Part shown: piece by piece, positions 36,937 to 47,206 of the stretch
Numbering within the stretch: the stretch's first letter is position 1
Layout of the letters: each line of letters starts with the position of its first letter
Source: [Mycobacterium] fortunisiensis
GTDB lineage: Bacteria; Actinomycetota; Actinomycetes; Mycobacteriales; Mycobacteriaceae
Length of the DNA: 64,000 nt
NCBI RefSeq assembly: GCF_019050325.1
Contig: NZ_VOMB01000016.1
Location: 523,648 to 587,647 of the forward strand
Direction of reading: 5' to 3'
Notes under the pieces: generated by a model
Told to the model about the DNA's origin: nothing
Databases searched by the model: none
Seen by the model: only the letters and a program-made list of their open reading frames with translations
Translations under genes and position numbers: made by a program

Positions 36937-37557
36937 ATGACCGAATTCGATACCCGCGGTGGTCGCTTACGGATGCGGCGCAGCCGTGGTGCCGCCAGTG
37001 GCCTGTTGCTGGTGCTGCTGGGAATCTGGGGTGCGCTGATCCCGTTCGTCGGGCCGTACTTCGACTTCGCCTTCACCCCGGATCAAGGCTGGGTGTGGAC
37101 GACGGCGCGGGGCTGGCTGGAGGTGCTTCCAGGCGCCGTGACGGCGCTGGGTGGTCTCCTGCTGCTGGGTTCGGGAAACCGGGCGACCGCGCAGTTCGGT
37201 GCGTGGCTGGCCGTGCTGGGCGGAGCGTGGTTCGTGGTCGGCCGGGCCCTCGCCGGTCCGCTGGGCATCGGGGACGTCGGGATGCCGATCGCGGTGACCG
37301 ACGCCAAGCGGATCACCCTGGAGCTGGCCTACTTCTCCGGGCTGGGCGCCCTGATCGTGTTCCTGGGGGCCATCGCAGTCGGCCGGTTGTCGGTCCGCAG
37401 CGTGCGTGACATCGAATACGCACAGCGGCCCGTCGCCACGACAGTGCCGGCCGAGCCGGCTGCGGTTGCCGACGCGGAGCCGGCCGAAACCGTGCCCGGG
37501 CGTGAGCACCGGCACTGGGGCGGACTGTTCGGCCGCCGCCACACCCACGCGCACTGA
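36937..37557 (+). CDS. four-helix membrane protein with His-rich tail
   Basis: A 206-residue protein. After a basic N-terminus (RGGRLRMRRSRG) come four hydrophobic segments (about 20-40, 62-80, 88-106 and 130-150), then an Ala/Glu/Pro-rich cytoplasmic stretch and a C-terminus REHRHWGGLFGRRHTHAH with five His in 18 residues. The start ATG 36937 has a strong AAAGGAGG. I do not recognise a named family. The His cluster could bind metal; the upstream inverted repeat supports checking this. Confidence 0.75.
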   Translation: MTEFDTRGGRLRMRRSRGAASGLLLVLLGIWGALIPFVGPYFDFAFTPDQGWVWTTARGWLEVLPGAVTALGGLLLLGSGNRATAQFGAWLAVLGGAWFVVGRALAGPLGIGDVGMPIAVTDAKRITLELAYFSGLGALIVFLGAIAVGRLSVRSVRDIEYAQRPVATTVPAEPAAVADAEPAETVPGREHRHWGGLFGRRHTHAH

Positions 37558-37561
37558 CGCT

Positions 37562-38905
37562 TCAGAGGCCGCGCAAGATCAGCTCGAGTACGTCGAGCCC
37601 CTCGTTCAACAGCTCGTCGCTGATCGTCAGCGGCGGTAAGAAGCGCAGCACATTGCCATAGGTGCCGCAGGACAGCACGATCACCCCCGACGCGTGGGCG
37701 CCGGCGCACAGCGCCTTGGTCAGCTCGGGGTCGGGGGTGAGAGTGCCGGCCTTCACCAGCTCGACGGCGATCATGGCGCCGCGGCCACGCACATCGCCGA
37801 TCCGCTCGTCCTCGGCCTGCAACCGGCCCAGCCGGTCCTTCATCAGTGCCTCGATGTGCCGTGCCCGGGACAGCAGACCGTCGGTCTCGATGGTCTCGAT
37901 GGTCGCCAGCGCCGCAGCGCACGCGATCGGATTGCCACCGTAGGTCCCGCCCAGCCCCGACACGTGCGGCGCGTCCATGATCGCCGCCCGCCCGGTCACC
38001 CCCGACAGCGGAAGACCGTCGGCGATGCCCTTGGCCGTACAGATGAGATCCGGGTCGATGCCTTCGTGCTCGCAGGCGAACATCGCGCCGGTGCGGGCGA
38101 AGCCGGTCTGCACCTCGTCGGCGATGAACACCACGTCGTTGTCCCGGCACCAGCCCAGCAGCGCCGGCAGAAACCCGTCGGCCGGGACGATGAACCCGCC
38201 CTCGCCCTGGATGGGTTCGATGACGACGGCGGCCAGATTGTCCGCACCGATCTGCTTTTCGATCACGTCGATGGCCCGTTTGGCGGCCAGCGCCCCGTCG
38301 GTGGCCAACTCCTTGCCGAACTCGGCATCGCGGAACGGATAGGACAGTGGTGCCCGGTAGATCTCGGGGGCGAACGGTCCGAACCCGTGCTTGTAGGGCA
38401 TTGCCTTGGCGGTCAGCGCCATCGTGAGGTTGGTGCGCCCGTGATAGGCGTGGTCGAACGCCACCACGGCCGATTTGTGGGTATATGACCGGGCGATCTT
38501 CACCGCGTTCTCCACGGCTTCGGAGCCGGAGTTGAACAACGCCGACCGCTTCTCGCCCCGCACCGGGGTCAACCGGTTGAGCTGCTCGCAGACCGCGACA
38601 TACCCCTCGTAGGGCGTCACCATGAAACAGGTGTGGGTGAAATCGGCGGCTTGCGCAGCCACCGCGGCGACCACCCGGGGCGAGGAGTTGCCGATGGTGG
38701 TGACCGCGATGCCCGACCCCAGGTCGATGAGACGGTTGCCGTCGACGTCCTCGACGATGCCGCCGCCGGCCCGGGCCGCGTAGACCGGCATCGTGGTGCC
38801 GACGCCGGGGGCGACCGCGGCCGTTCTCCGGTCTTTGAGCGCCTGTGAATTCGGGCCGGGGATGGCGGTGGCCAGATGGCGGCTCTGCTCGGGATGACTC
38901 AACAC
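37562..38905 (-). CDS. gabT: 4-aminobutyrate aminotransferase
   Basis: A 447-residue class III PLP-dependent aminotransferase. NSGSEAVENAVKIAR (PLP phosphate site), FIADEVQTGFARTG (Asp to the pyridine nitrogen) and CTAKGIADGLPLSGV (Schiff-base Lys) are present in order. It converts GABA plus 2-oxoglutarate to succinate semialdehyde plus glutamate; other omega-amines are possible. The position beside the car genes and upstream of yajC on the other strand matches M. tuberculosis gabT. Confidence 0.93.
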   Translation of the reverse strand: MLSHPEQSRHLATAIPGPNSQALKDRRTAAVAPGVGTTMPVYAARAGGGIVEDVDGNRLIDLGSGIAVTTIGNSSPRVVAAVAAQAADFTHTCFMVTPYEGYVAVCEQLNRLTPVRGEKRSALFNSGSEAVENAVKIARSYTHKSAVVAFDHAYHGRTNLTMALTAKAMPYKHGFGPFAPEIYRAPLSYPFRDAEFGKELATDGALAAKRAIDVIEKQIGADNLAAVVIEPIQGEGGFIVPADGFLPALLGWCRDNDVVFIADEVQTGFARTGAMFACEHEGIDPDLICTAKGIADGLPLSGVTGRAAIMDAPHVSGLGGTYGGNPIACAAALATIETIETDGLLSRARHIEALMKDRLGRLQAEDERIGDVRGRGAMIAVELVKAGTLTPDPELTKALCAGAHASGVIVLSCGTYGNVLRFLPPLTISDELLNEGLDVLELILRGL

Positions 38906-39039
38906 TGCCTCCTGGAAACGGAGCGGCGGCGAGACGGAAATGACGGCATTGAGCCTAGTCGTCCGGGTCGGTTGTCGGCGGCGGTATCGTGGCCTCGGTC
39001 GCCCCTGACTTCTGACCCGACACGAAAGACGTAATTGAC

Positions 39040-39393
39040 ATGGATCTCGTCATTTTTCTGCCCCTGCTGATTGTCATGGGCGCGTTCATGTTCTTCGCGT
39101 CGCGTCGTCAGCGCAAGGCTATGCAGGCGACCATCGACCTGCACAACTCGTTGCAGATCGGCGACCGGGTGCACACCACTTCAGGTCTGCAGGCCACGAT
39201 CACCGGCATCACCGACGACAATGTCGACCTGGAGATCGCCCCCGGCGTCATCACCACCTGGATGAAGCTGGCGGTGCGCGACCGTATCGAGGACGACGCC
39301 GAGGACAGCACCGAGGCCGACGCTGAGTCGACCGCCACCGAACTGACCGAAAGCACCGGCGTCACCGACGCCGACGGCTTCAAAAAAGACTGA
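39040..39393 (+). CDS. yajC: Sec translocon accessory protein YajC
   Basis: A 117-residue protein with one N-terminal membrane helix (IFLPLLIVMGAFMFFASRRQRKAM) and a small cytoplasmic beta domain containing GDRVHTTSGLQATITGITDD, the YajC signature. The C-terminal 35 residues are acidic and probably disordered. It works with SecDF at the SecYEG channel. It starts the yajC-secD-secF-lipoprotein-apt-relA run. Confidence 0.96.
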   Translation: MDLVIFLPLLIVMGAFMFFASRRQRKAMQATIDLHNSLQIGDRVHTTSGLQATITGITDDNVDLEIAPGVITTWMKLAVRDRIEDDAEDSTEADAESTATELTESTGVTDADGFKKD

Positions 39394-39466
39394 CCGCAGA
39401 GCACCCAGGCTGAGCACGTACCCTTTGCGGTGCCTGACGAACTGATCTCGAGGAGACCCTAGAAAC

Positions 39467-41290
39467 GTGGCATCGTCTTCGGCGCCGGTGCATCCTGCGC
39501 GCTACCTGACGCTTTTCCTGGTCCTTCTGATCGGCGTTTACCTGCTGGTGTTCCTCACCGGCGACAAGCAGGCCGAGCCCAAACTGGGCATCGATCTGCA
39601 GGGCGGTACCCGGGTGACGCTGACAGCGCGCACCCCGGACGGCTCGACGCCGACCAGGGACGCCCTCAACCAGGCCCAACAGATCATCAGTGCCCGTGTC
39701 GACGGTCTTGGTGTCTCGGGTTCGGAAGTCGTGATCGACGGTGACAACTTGGTGATCACCGTTCCCGGTAACGACGGCACCGAGGCCCGCAACCTGGGCC
39801 AGACCGCGCGGTTGTACATCCGGCCGGTCGTGCATGCGATCCCCGCCAAGCCGCCGGCCGAGCAGGGGCAACAGCCACCCGCCGGCGCGCCTGCGGCACC
39901 CGGTACGCCTGCGGCACCTGGCGCACCCGCCGCCCCCGCGGCACCTGGCGCACCCGCCGCCCCCGCGGCGCCTGGCGCACCCGCCGCCCCCGGCGTCCCG
40001 GTGGCACCGCCGGCTCCCGCTGAAGCGCCCGGGGCACCTGCGCCTCAGCCGCGGCCCTACCCGCTGGATCCCGCGCCGACCCCGGGTGAACCCACCCCGG
40101 CGCCTGCGCCGGCACCGCCTGCCACACCCGCACCGCCCGGGTCGCCGGCCCCGCAGCAGCCCGGAGACGAGCGGGCCGGGCTGGCTCAGCGCATCGCCGA
40201 CGAGAAGGAGCTGCGGCAGAGCACCAACCCGTCGATCCAGATTCTGGCCCTGCAGTATCAGGCCACCCGCTGCGGCGAGGAGGACGTGCTCGCCGGCAAC
40301 GACGATCCAAACCTGCCGCTGATCACCTGCTCGCAGGACGGCCAGACGGTGTATCTGCTGAGCAAGTCGATCATGAGCGGCGAGGAGATCGCCGATGCCA
40401 CCTCCGGCCTCAACCAGCAGCAGGGGCAGTACGTCGTCGACGTGACGTTCAAGAGTGGCGGCGCCAAGACCTGGGCCGACTTCACCGCGGCCAACGTGGG
40501 CACCCAGACGGCGTTCACGCTGGACTCCCAGGTGGTCAGTGCCCCCGAGATCAGGGAGCCCATCCCCGGCGGGAACACCCAGATCACCGGCCAGTTCAAT
40601 TCGGACACCGCCAAAGAGCTCGCGAACGTGCTGAAGTACGGCTCGCTGCCGTTGTCGTTCGAATCCTCTGAGGCCGAAACGGTTTCGGCGACGCTGGGCC
40701 TGTCCTCGCTGCGGGCCGGCCTGATCGCCGGCGCGGTCGGTCTGGCGGCGGTGCTGCTGTACTCGCTGCTCTACTACCGGGTGCTGGGCCTGCTGGTGGC
40801 GCTGTCGCTGGTCGCCGCCGGGGCCATGGTGTTCGCCATCCTGGTGCTGCTCGGCAGATACATCGGCTACACGCTGGACCTGGCCGGCATCGCCGGTCTG
40901 ATCATCGGTATCGGCACGACCGCGGACTCCTTCGTGGTGTTCTTCGAACGCATCAAGGACGAGATACGCGAGGGCCGGTCTTTCCGGTCGGCTGTGCCGC
41001 GAGGCTGGGCACGCGCCCGCAAGACGATCGTGTCCGGCAACGCCGTGACCTTCCTGGCCGCCGCGGTGCTCTACTTCCTGGCCATCGGCCAGGTCAAGGG
41101 CTTCGCCTTCACGCTGGGACTGACCACGATCCTCGACGTCGTGGTGGTGTTCCTGGTGACCTGGCCGCTGGTCTACCTGGCGTCCAAGTCCCCGACGATG
41201 GCCAAACCTGCCTTCAACGGCCTCGGCGCGGTGCAACAGATCGCACGGGAACGCCGCGAGGCTTCGCACGCGACCGCGGGACGGGGATAA
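39467..41290 (+). CDS. secD: protein translocase subunit SecD
   Basis: A 607-residue RND-type membrane protein that uses the proton gradient to pull proteins out of SecYEG. The N-terminal helix and [16 protein letters not shown] lead to the extracellular P1 domain; six helices in the C-terminal half include [20 protein letters not shown], the D5-type motif. The P1 region is interrupted at about residues 127-235 by a Pro/Ala-rich, low-complexity insert, partly made of a 27-bp tandem repeat. The start is GTG 39467 after GAGGAG. secF follows 4 bases later. Confidence 0.95.
   Translation: MASSSAPVHPARYLTLFLVLLIGVYLLVFLTGDKQAEPKLGIDLQGGTRVTLTARTPDGSTPTRDALNQAQQIISARVDGLGVSGSEVVIDGDNLVITVPGNDGTEARNLGQTARLYIRPVVHAIPAKPPAEQGQQPPAGAPAAPGTPAAPGAPAAPAAPGAPAAPAAPGAPAAPGVPVAPPAPAEAPGAPAPQPRPYPLDPAPTPGEPTPAPAPAPPATPAPPGSPAPQQPGDERAGLAQRIADEKELRQSTNPSIQILALQYQATRCGEEDVLAGNDDPNLPLITCSQDGQTVYLLSKSIMSGEEIADATSGLNQQQGQYVVDVTFKSGGAKTWADFTAANVGTQTAFTLDSQVVSAPEIREPIPGGNTQITGQFNSDTAKELANVLKYGSLPLSFESSEAETVSATLGLSSLRAGLIAGAVGLAAVLLYSLLYYRVLGLLVALSLVAAGAMVFAILVLLGRYIGYTLDLAGIAGLIIGIGTTADSFVVFFERIKDEIREGRSFRSAVPRGWARARKTIVSGNAVTFLAAAVLYFLAIGQVKGFAFTLGLTTILDVVVVFLVTWPLVYLASKSPTMAKPAFNGLGAVQQIARERREASHATAGRG
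39911..39991 (+). repeat. 3 x 27-bp tandem repeat in secD
   Basis: Three near-identical 27-bp units begin at 39911, 39938 and 39965; the third differs by one base (GCGGCGCCT for GCGGCACCT). Each codes for AAPGAPAAP, so copy changes keep the frame. Confidence 0.9.
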
Positions 41291-41294
41291 GCAC

Positions 41295-42545
41295 ATGGCT
41301 GCCAAGAACACCGCCGACAAGAACATCACCGACGACACCGCTGCCGAAGACGTCAAGGACACCGCGGTGGAGGCGCCGGCCATCGAGGCCACCTCCGCGG
41401 CGCTGCCCAAGCACGGTTTCTTCGTCCGCCTCTACACCGGTACCGGCGCCTTCGAGGTCATCGGCCGGCGCAAACTGTGGTACGCCGTCAGCGGCATCAT
41501 CGTCGCGGTCTGCATCGCCAGCATGGTGCTGCGCGGCTTCACCTTCGGTATCGACTTCGAGGGCGGTACCAAGGTGTCGATGCCGTCGGCCGGTTCCGCG
41601 GGCGTCGTCACGGTCCAGCAGGTCGAGGACGTCTTCAGCAAAACCCTGGGCCGCGCCCCCGAGTCGGTGGTGCTGGTCGGCAGCGGCGCCTCGGCGACCG
41701 TGCAGATCCGTTCGGAAACCCTGTCCAACGACGAGACCGAGCAGCTGCGCACCGCCCTGTTCGACGCGTTCCATCCCAAGGGTGCGGATGGTCAGCCCAG
41801 CAAGCAGGTGATCAGCGACTCGGCGGTCTCGGAGACGTGGGGCGGTCAGATCACCCAGAAGGCGCTGATCGCGCTGGTGGTCTTCGTGGTGCTGGCCTCC
41901 ATCTACATCGCGTGGCGCTACGAGCGCTACATGGCGATCGCGGCGATGGCCACCCTGGTGTTCGACCTCGTCGTCACGGCCGGGGTGTACTCGCTGGTCG
42001 GTTTCGAGGTCACTCCCGCCACCGTCATCGGCCTGCTGACCATCCTCGGATTCTCGCTCTACGACACGGTGATCGTGTTCGACAAGGTGGAGGAGAACAC
42101 CAACGGCTTCGAGCACACCACCCGCCGGACGTTTGCCGAACAAGCCAACCTGGCGGTCAACCAGACGTTCATGCGCTCGATCAACACCAGCTTGATCTCG
42201 GTGCTGCCGATCGTCGCCCTGATGGTGGTGGCGGTCTGGCTGCTGGGCGTCGGCACCCTGATGGACCTGGCTCTGGTGCAGCTGGTCGGTGTCATCGTCG
42301 GCACCTACTCCTCGATCTACTTCGCCACACCGCTGCTGGTGTCGCTGCGCGAGCGCACCGAGCTGGTCCGCAAGCACACCCAGAAGGTGCTCAACCGCCG
42401 TGAGAAGGGCTCCGCCAAGGCGACACCCGCGAAGGACGCCGCCACCGAGACCGACGACGAACCGGCGCCGGCCAAGCCGGCACCGGGCGCCCGCCCGGTC
42501 GCGCGGACCGGACGCCCGTCGGGCAAACGGAACACCCGGCGGTAA
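41295..42545 (+). CDS. secF: protein translocase subunit SecF
   Basis: A 416-residue partner of SecD with six membrane helices. FTFGIDFEGGTKVSM begins the P4-type periplasmic part, and GLLTILGFSLYDTVIVFDKVEENT is the characteristic fourth-helix motif. The first 40 residues are acidic/Thr-rich and the last 55 are Lys/Ala/Pro-rich; both tails are likely disordered and longer than in E. coli, as in other actinobacteria. Confidence 0.96.
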   Translation: MAAKNTADKNITDDTAAEDVKDTAVEAPAIEATSAALPKHGFFVRLYTGTGAFEVIGRRKLWYAVSGIIVAVCIASMVLRGFTFGIDFEGGTKVSMPSAGSAGVVTVQQVEDVFSKTLGRAPESVVLVGSGASATVQIRSETLSNDETEQLRTALFDAFHPKGADGQPSKQVISDSAVSETWGGQITQKALIALVVFVVLASIYIAWRYERYMAIAAMATLVFDLVVTAGVYSLVGFEVTPATVIGLLTILGFSLYDTVIVFDKVEENTNGFEHTTRRTFAEQANLAVNQTFMRSINTSLISVLPIVALMVVAVWLLGVGTLMDLALVQLVGVIVGTYSSIYFATPLLVSLRERTELVRKHTQKVLNRREKGSAKATPAKDAATETDDEPAPAKPAPGARPVARTGRPSGKRNTRR

Positions 42546-42551
42546 CTGCCG

Positions 42552-44219
42552 ATGGTTCAGTGGCGGGCCGTCGCCCGAGCCCGGACAGCGGTGTCCGTGG
42601 CGACGCTGTCGGTGGTGGCCGCCGCGGGTTTGGCGGCATGCGGGGACAGTTCGGCCGACGCGATCGACTACGCCGTCGACGGCACCCTGACCACCTACAA
42701 CACCAACACCGTGGCCGGCGCGGCCTCGGCCGGGCCGCAGGCGTTCGCCCGGACGCTGACCGGCTTCGCCTACCACGGCCCAGAAGGCCAGGTGGTCGCC
42801 GACAACGACTTCGGCTCGGTGGCCGTGGTGGGCCGGGCGCCGCTGATCCTCGACTACGTGATCAGCGACAAGGCCGTCTATTCCGACGGTAAACCGATCA
42901 CCTGTGACGACCTGGTGCTGGCCTGGGGAGCCCAGTCCGGCCGGTTCGCCGGGTTCGACGCCGCCACCCAGGCGGGGTATCGCGACATCGGCTCGGTGGA
43001 ATGTGCGCCCGGTCAGAAACGGGCCCGGGTGTCGTTCGCCCAGGACCGCGGATTCGTCGACTACGGTCACCTGTTCGCCGCGACCTCACTGATGCCGGCC
43101 CACGTCATCGCCGATGAACTCGAGCTACCCGACGGCGGCGTGGCCACCGCCCTGCAAAACGCCGATCTGCCCACGATCGGCCGGATCGCCGCCGCGTGGA
43201 ACACGATCTGGGACCTCAAACCGGATCTCGATCTCAAGCGGTTCCCCTCCTCGGGGCCGTATCGGATCGACTCGGTGTCCGACGACGGCGTGGTGGTGCT
43301 CGTCGCCAACGACAGGTGGTGGGGCACGCCGCCGGTCACCAAACGTGTCGCGGTGTGGCCGCGCGGGGCCGATATCCAGGAGCGGGTCAACGAGGGGGCT
43401 TTCGATGTGGTCGACATCGCCTCCGGATCGTCGGGCCTGCTGAACCTGCCCGAGGACTACATCAGCATGGACAGTCCATCGGCCGGCATCGAGCAGTTGA
43501 TCTTCGCCCCGGGCGGTCCGTTGGCGGCGCCGGATGCGCGCCGCGCCGTGGCGCTGTGCACGCCGCGTGACGTGATCGCGCGCAATGCTGCCGCGCCGAT
43601 CGCCAACTCCCGGCTCAGCCCGGTTGCCGACGATGCGTTCAGCGCGGCCGAGAACGCCGGCGAGGGCGGGCGCTACGGCGTGGCCGTGCCCGACGCGGCG
43701 CGTGCCGCCATCAAGAACCGGCCGCTGACCGTGCGCATCGGCTACCAGACACCCAATGCCAGGCTGGCGGCCATCGTCGGGGCGATCGCCAAGACGTGCG
43801 CCGCGGCCGGGATCACCGTGCAGGACGCGGGTTCGGAGACGGCCGGACCGGTGGCATTGCGCAACAACGAGTTCGACGCGCTGCTGGCCAGTACCGGTGG
43901 CGCGGCCGGCAGCGGTTCCTCGGGTTCCTCGGCGATCGACGCCTATGCCTTCCACGCCCACAACGGCAACAACCTGCCCGCGTACGCCAATGAGCGGATC
44001 GACGGCATCATCGACGCGCAGGCCGTGACGTCGGACCCCAAGGAACTGGCCCGGCTGGCCGGGGAAGGGTCACCGATCCTCTGGGGCGACATGCCGACCC
44101 TTCCGCTCTACCGGCAGCAGCGCACCGTGCTGACCTCGACGAAGATGTATGCGGTGAGCAGTAATCCGACGCGCTGGGGCGCAGGCTGGAACATGGACCG
44201 CTGGAAGTTGTCCACGTGA
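42552..44219 (+). CDS. ABC-type substrate-binding lipoprotein (dipeptide-binding family 5)
   Basis: A 555-residue lipoprotein with signal peptide and lipobox LAAC (Cys30). The body is a family-5 (DppA/OppA-like) binding protein: [26 protein letters not shown] near residue 100 is the conserved entry, [10 protein letters not shown] follows, and the C-terminal part ends [15 protein letters not shown]. No permease or ATPase is next to it; instead it is packed between secF and apt, as in M. tuberculosis (Rv2585c). Its ligand is unknown and it may have a role other than uptake. Confidence 0.9.
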   Translation: MVQWRAVARARTAVSVATLSVVAAAGLAACGDSSADAIDYAVDGTLTTYNTNTVAGAASAGPQAFARTLTGFAYHGPEGQVVADNDFGSVAVVGRAPLILDYVISDKAVYSDGKPITCDDLVLAWGAQSGRFAGFDAATQAGYRDIGSVECAPGQKRARVSFAQDRGFVDYGHLFAATSLMPAHVIADELELPDGGVATALQNADLPTIGRIAAAWNTIWDLKPDLDLKRFPSSGPYRIDSVSDDGVVVLVANDRWWGTPPVTKRVAVWPRGADIQERVNEGAFDVVDIASGSSGLLNLPEDYISMDSPSAGIEQLIFAPGGPLAAPDARRAVALCTPRDVIARNAAAPIANSRLSPVADDAFSAAENAGEGGRYGVAVPDAARAAIKNRPLTVRIGYQTPNARLAAIVGAIAKTCAAAGITVQDAGSETAGPVALRNNEFDALLASTGGAAGSGSSGSSAIDAYAFHAHNGNNLPAYANERIDGIIDAQAVTSDPKELARLAGEGSPILWGDMPTLPLYRQQRTVLTSTKMYAVSSNPTRWGAGWNMDRWKLST

Positions 44220-44755
44220 GCGGGCCTGCGGCCCCCGACGTCTCCCAGCTGATCAAGAACCTGATCCGGGAGGTTCCCGACTTTCCCGAACCCGGTGTTC
44301 AGTTCAAGGACATGACGCCGCTGCTGGCCGACGCCAGGGGGCTGAGGGCGGTGACCGACGCGCTGGCCGCCACCGCGGCCGAGGCTGACCTGGTCGCCGG
44401 TCTGGATGCGCGGGGCTTCCTGCTGGGCGCCGCGGTGGCGACCCGTCTGGGCACCGGTGTGCTGGCGGTGCGCAAGGGCGGGAAACTGCCGCCGCCGGTG
44501 CACAGTGCGACATATCAGCTCGAATACGGCACCGCGACGCTGGAGATCCCGGCCGACGGAATTGACATCACCGGGCTCAACGTTGTGATCATCGACGATG
44601 TCCTCGCCACCGGCGGGACGCTGGCCGCGGCCAAGCGACTGCTGGAGGCCAGTGGCGCCACCGTGCTGGGCGCGGCCGTCGTGCTGGAATTGCCGGTGCT
44701 CGGCGGACGGGCCGCCGTCGCACCGATGCGGGTCAGCAGCCTGCACACGGTGTGA
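44216..44755 (+). CDS. apt: adenine phosphoribosyltransferase
   Basis: A 179-residue salvage enzyme making AMP from adenine and [34 protein letters not shown] and the PRPP loop [14 protein letters not shown] (about 122-135) are intact. The start GTG 44216 overlaps the lipoprotein stop by 4 bases. Its place directly before relA is conserved in actinobacteria. Confidence 0.96.
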   Translation: MSGPAAPDVSQLIKNLIREVPDFPEPGVQFKDMTPLLADARGLRAVTDALAATAAEADLVAGLDARGFLLGAAVATRLGTGVLAVRKGGKLPPPVHSATYQLEYGTATLEIPADGIDITGLNVVIIDDVLATGGTLAAAKRLLEASGATVLGAAVVLELPVLGGRAAVAPMRVSSLHTV

Positions 44756-44795
44756 GGGATATCCTCGGAGTCTGAGCGAACTGCGGGAGGTGACG

Positions 44796-47144
44796 ATGGC
44801 CGGCGATACGGACACCGGCAAGGGCGCCGGCCAGGCGGTTCAGTCGCCTCCGCCGTCGGCCTCCGCCGCGCCGGATGCCGCCAAGACCAGCGCGTCGCGT
44901 CGGGTACGGGCCCGCCTGGCCCGGCGGATGACCGCGCAGCGCAGCGCGCTCAACCCGGTCCTCGAACCGCTCGTCGCGGTGCACCGGGAGATCTACCCGA
45001 AGGCCGACCTGCAATTGCTGCAGCGTGCCTACGATGTCGCCGAGCAGCGTCATTCCGATCAGCTGCGCAAGTCCGGTGATCCCTACATCACCCACCCGCT
45101 GGCGGTGGCCAACATCCTGGCCGAGCTCGGGATGGACACCACCACGCTGGTGGCCGCCCTGCTGCACGACACCGTGGAGGACACCGGTTACACCCTGGAG
45201 GCGCTGACCGCCGAGTTCGGCGCCGAGGTGGGACACCTCGTCGACGGGGTGACCAAGCTGGACAAGGTGGTGCTCGGCTCGGCCGCCGAGGGCGAGACGA
45301 TCCGCAAGATGATCATCGCGATGGCCCGCGACCCGCGGGTACTGGTGATCAAGGTGGCCGACCGGCTGCACAACATGCGCACCATGCGGTTCCTGCCGCC
45401 GGAGAAGCAGGCGCGCAAGGCCCGCGAGACGCTGGAAGTCATTGCGCCGCTGGCGCATCGGCTCGGTATGGCGACGGTCAAGTGGGAGCTCGAAGACCTG
45501 TCGTTCGCCATCCTGCACCCCAAGAAGTACGAGGAGATCGTGCGGCTGGTGGCCGACCGGGCGCCGTCGCGCGACACCTACCTGGCGAAGGTGCGCGCCG
45601 AGATCGGGGTGGCGTTGAGCGCCATGAAGATCAACGCGGTCGTCGAGGGCAGGCCCAAGCACTACTGGTCGATCTACCAGAAGATGATCGTCAAGGGCCG
45701 CGACTTCGACGACATCCACGATCTGGTGGGCGTGCGGATCCTGTGCGACGAGATCCGCGACTGCTACGCCGCCGTCGGCGTCGTGCACTCGCTGTGGCAG
45801 CCGATGGCGGGCCGGTTCAAGGATTACATCGCCCAGCCGCGCTACGGTGTCTACCAGTCGCTGCACACCACGGTCGTCGGTCCGGAGGGCAAGCCGCTGG
45901 AGGTGCAGATCCGTACCCGCGACATGCACCGCACCGCCGAGTACGGCATCGCGGCGCACTGGCGTTACAAGGAAGCCAAGGGCCGCAACGGAGTTCCGCA
46001 CAGTCATGCGGCCACCGAGATCGACGACATGGCGTGGATGCGTCAGCTGCTCGACTGGCAGCGGGAGGCCGCCGATCCCGGTGAGTTCCTCGAGTCGCTG
46101 CGGTACGACCTGGCGGTCAAGGAAATCTTCGTGTTCACCCCCAAGGGTGACGTGATCAACCTGCCCACCGGCTCCACCCCGGTCGACTTCGCCTACGCGG
46201 TGCACACCGAGGTGGGGCACCGCTGTATCGGGGCTCGGGTCAACGGCCGCCTGGTAGCCCTGGAGCGCAAACTCGACAACGGCGAAGTCGTCGAAGTTTT
46301 CACCTCGAAGGCCCCCAATGCCGGGCCGTCGCGCGACTGGCAGACCTTCGTGGTGTCGCCGCGGGCGAAGGCCAAGATCCGGCAGTGGTTCGCCAAGGAA
46401 CGCCGTGAAGAGGCGTTGGAGTCCGGCAAGGATGCCATTGCGCGAGAGGTCCGTCGCGGCGGACTTCCGTTGCAGCGCTTGATCAATGCCGACTCGATGG
46501 CCGCGCTGGCCCGGGAGCTGCGGTACACCGATGTGTCGGCGCTCTACACCGCGGTCGGCGAGGGGCATGTGTCGGCTCGCCATGTTGTGCAGCGCCTGCT
46601 GGCCCAGTTCGGTGGCGACGATGCGGCCGAGGACGAGCTCGCCGAACGTTCGACCCCGCTGACCATGCCGGTGCGGCAACGCAGCACCGACGACACCGGT
46701 GTCGCGGTGCCCGGCGCCCCCGGCACCCTGACCAAGCTGGCCAAGTGCTGCACCCCCGTGCCCGGCGACACCATCATGGGCTTCGTCACCCGCGGCGGTG
46801 GCGTCAGCGTGCACCGCACCGATTGCACGAATGCTGCGTCGCTGCAACAACAGTCGGAACGCATCATCGAGGTGAACTGGGCGCCGTCACCGACATCGGT
46901 GTTCCTGGTGGCGATTCAGGTCGAGGCGCTGGACCGGCACCGGTTGCTCTCCGACGTGACCCGCGTGCTGGCCGATGAGAAGGTCAACATTCTCTCGGCA
47001 TCGGTCACCACATCCAACGACCGGGTGGCGATCAGCCGGTTCACGTTCGAGATGGGCGACCCCAAGCACTTGGGCCACGTGCTCAACGTGGTGCGCAATG
47101 TGGAAGGCGTCTACGACGTCTACCGCATCACCAGCGCGGCATAG
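44796..47144 (+). CDS. relA: bifunctional (p)ppGpp synthetase/hydrolase
   Basis: A 782-residue Rel enzyme. The hydrolase HD domain has [16 protein letters not shown], so it should be active; the synthetase domain holds [28 protein letters not shown] and [26 protein letters not shown] ([35 protein letters not shown]) and a C-terminal ACT domain follow. It sets (p)ppGpp levels in the stringent response. ATG 44796 follows GGGAGG; the upstream reading overlaps apt out of frame and is rejected. About 45 N-terminal residues before [11 protein letters not shown] are variable. Confidence 0.97.
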   Translation: MAGDTDTGKGAGQAVQSPPPSASAAPDAAKTSASRRVRARLARRMTAQRSALNPVLEPLVAVHREIYPKADLQLLQRAYDVAEQRHSDQLRKSGDPYITHPLAVANILAELGMDTTTLVAALLHDTVEDTGYTLEALTAEFGAEVGHLVDGVTKLDKVVLGSAAEGETIRKMIIAMARDPRVLVIKVADRLHNMRTMRFLPPEKQARKARETLEVIAPLAHRLGMATVKWELEDLSFAILHPKKYEEIVRLVADRAPSRDTYLAKVRAEIGVALSAMKINAVVEGRPKHYWSIYQKMIVKGRDFDDIHDLVGVRILCDEIRDCYAAVGVVHSLWQPMAGRFKDYIAQPRYGVYQSLHTTVVGPEGKPLEVQIRTRDMHRTAEYGIAAHWRYKEAKGRNGVPHSHAATEIDDMAWMRQLLDWQREAADPGEFLESLRYDLAVKEIFVFTPKGDVINLPTGSTPVDFAYAVHTEVGHRCIGARVNGRLVALERKLDNGEVVEVFTSKAPNAGPSRDWQTFVVSPRAKAKIRQWFAKERREEALESGKDAIAREVRRGGLPLQRLINADSMAALARELRYTDVSALYTAVGEGHVSARHVVQRLLAQFGGDDAAEDELAERSTPLTMPVRQRSTDDTGVAVPGAPGTLTKLAKCCTPVPGDTIMGFVTRGGGVSVHRTDCTNAASLQQQSERIIEVNWAPSPTSVFLVAIQVEALDRHRLLSDVTRVLADEKVNILSASVTTSNDRVAISRFTFEMGDPKHLGHVLNVVRNVEGVYDVYRITSAA

Positions 47145-47152
47145 CGGGTAGA

Positions 47153-47175
47153 GGGCCCGATCCGCGGCCGGGCCC
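47153..47175 (+). terminator. hairpin terminator after relA
   Basis: Stem GGGCCCG (47153-47159) / CGGGCCC (47169-47175), 9-nt loop, 8 bases after the relA stop and before the convergent cyclophilin gene. No T run. Confidence 0.5.
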
Positions 47176-47206
47176 GGGGGTCCTCGTCGTCATTCTGGGG
47201 TGAGGA

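Noticed and set aside
39380..43070. Long minus-strand open frames (676 and 618 codons) opposite secD, secF and the lipoprotein gene
   Set aside because: Both lie on strongly conserved coding sequence, and their translations are Arg/Gly/His-rich without motifs; high GC alone explains them.
44733..46850. 705-codon open frame antisense to relA
   Set aside because: Shadow of the Rel enzyme; no motif, and similar shadows occur opposite thrS (10662-12146), pdxS/tesB (17601-18977) and hisS (49419-51308).
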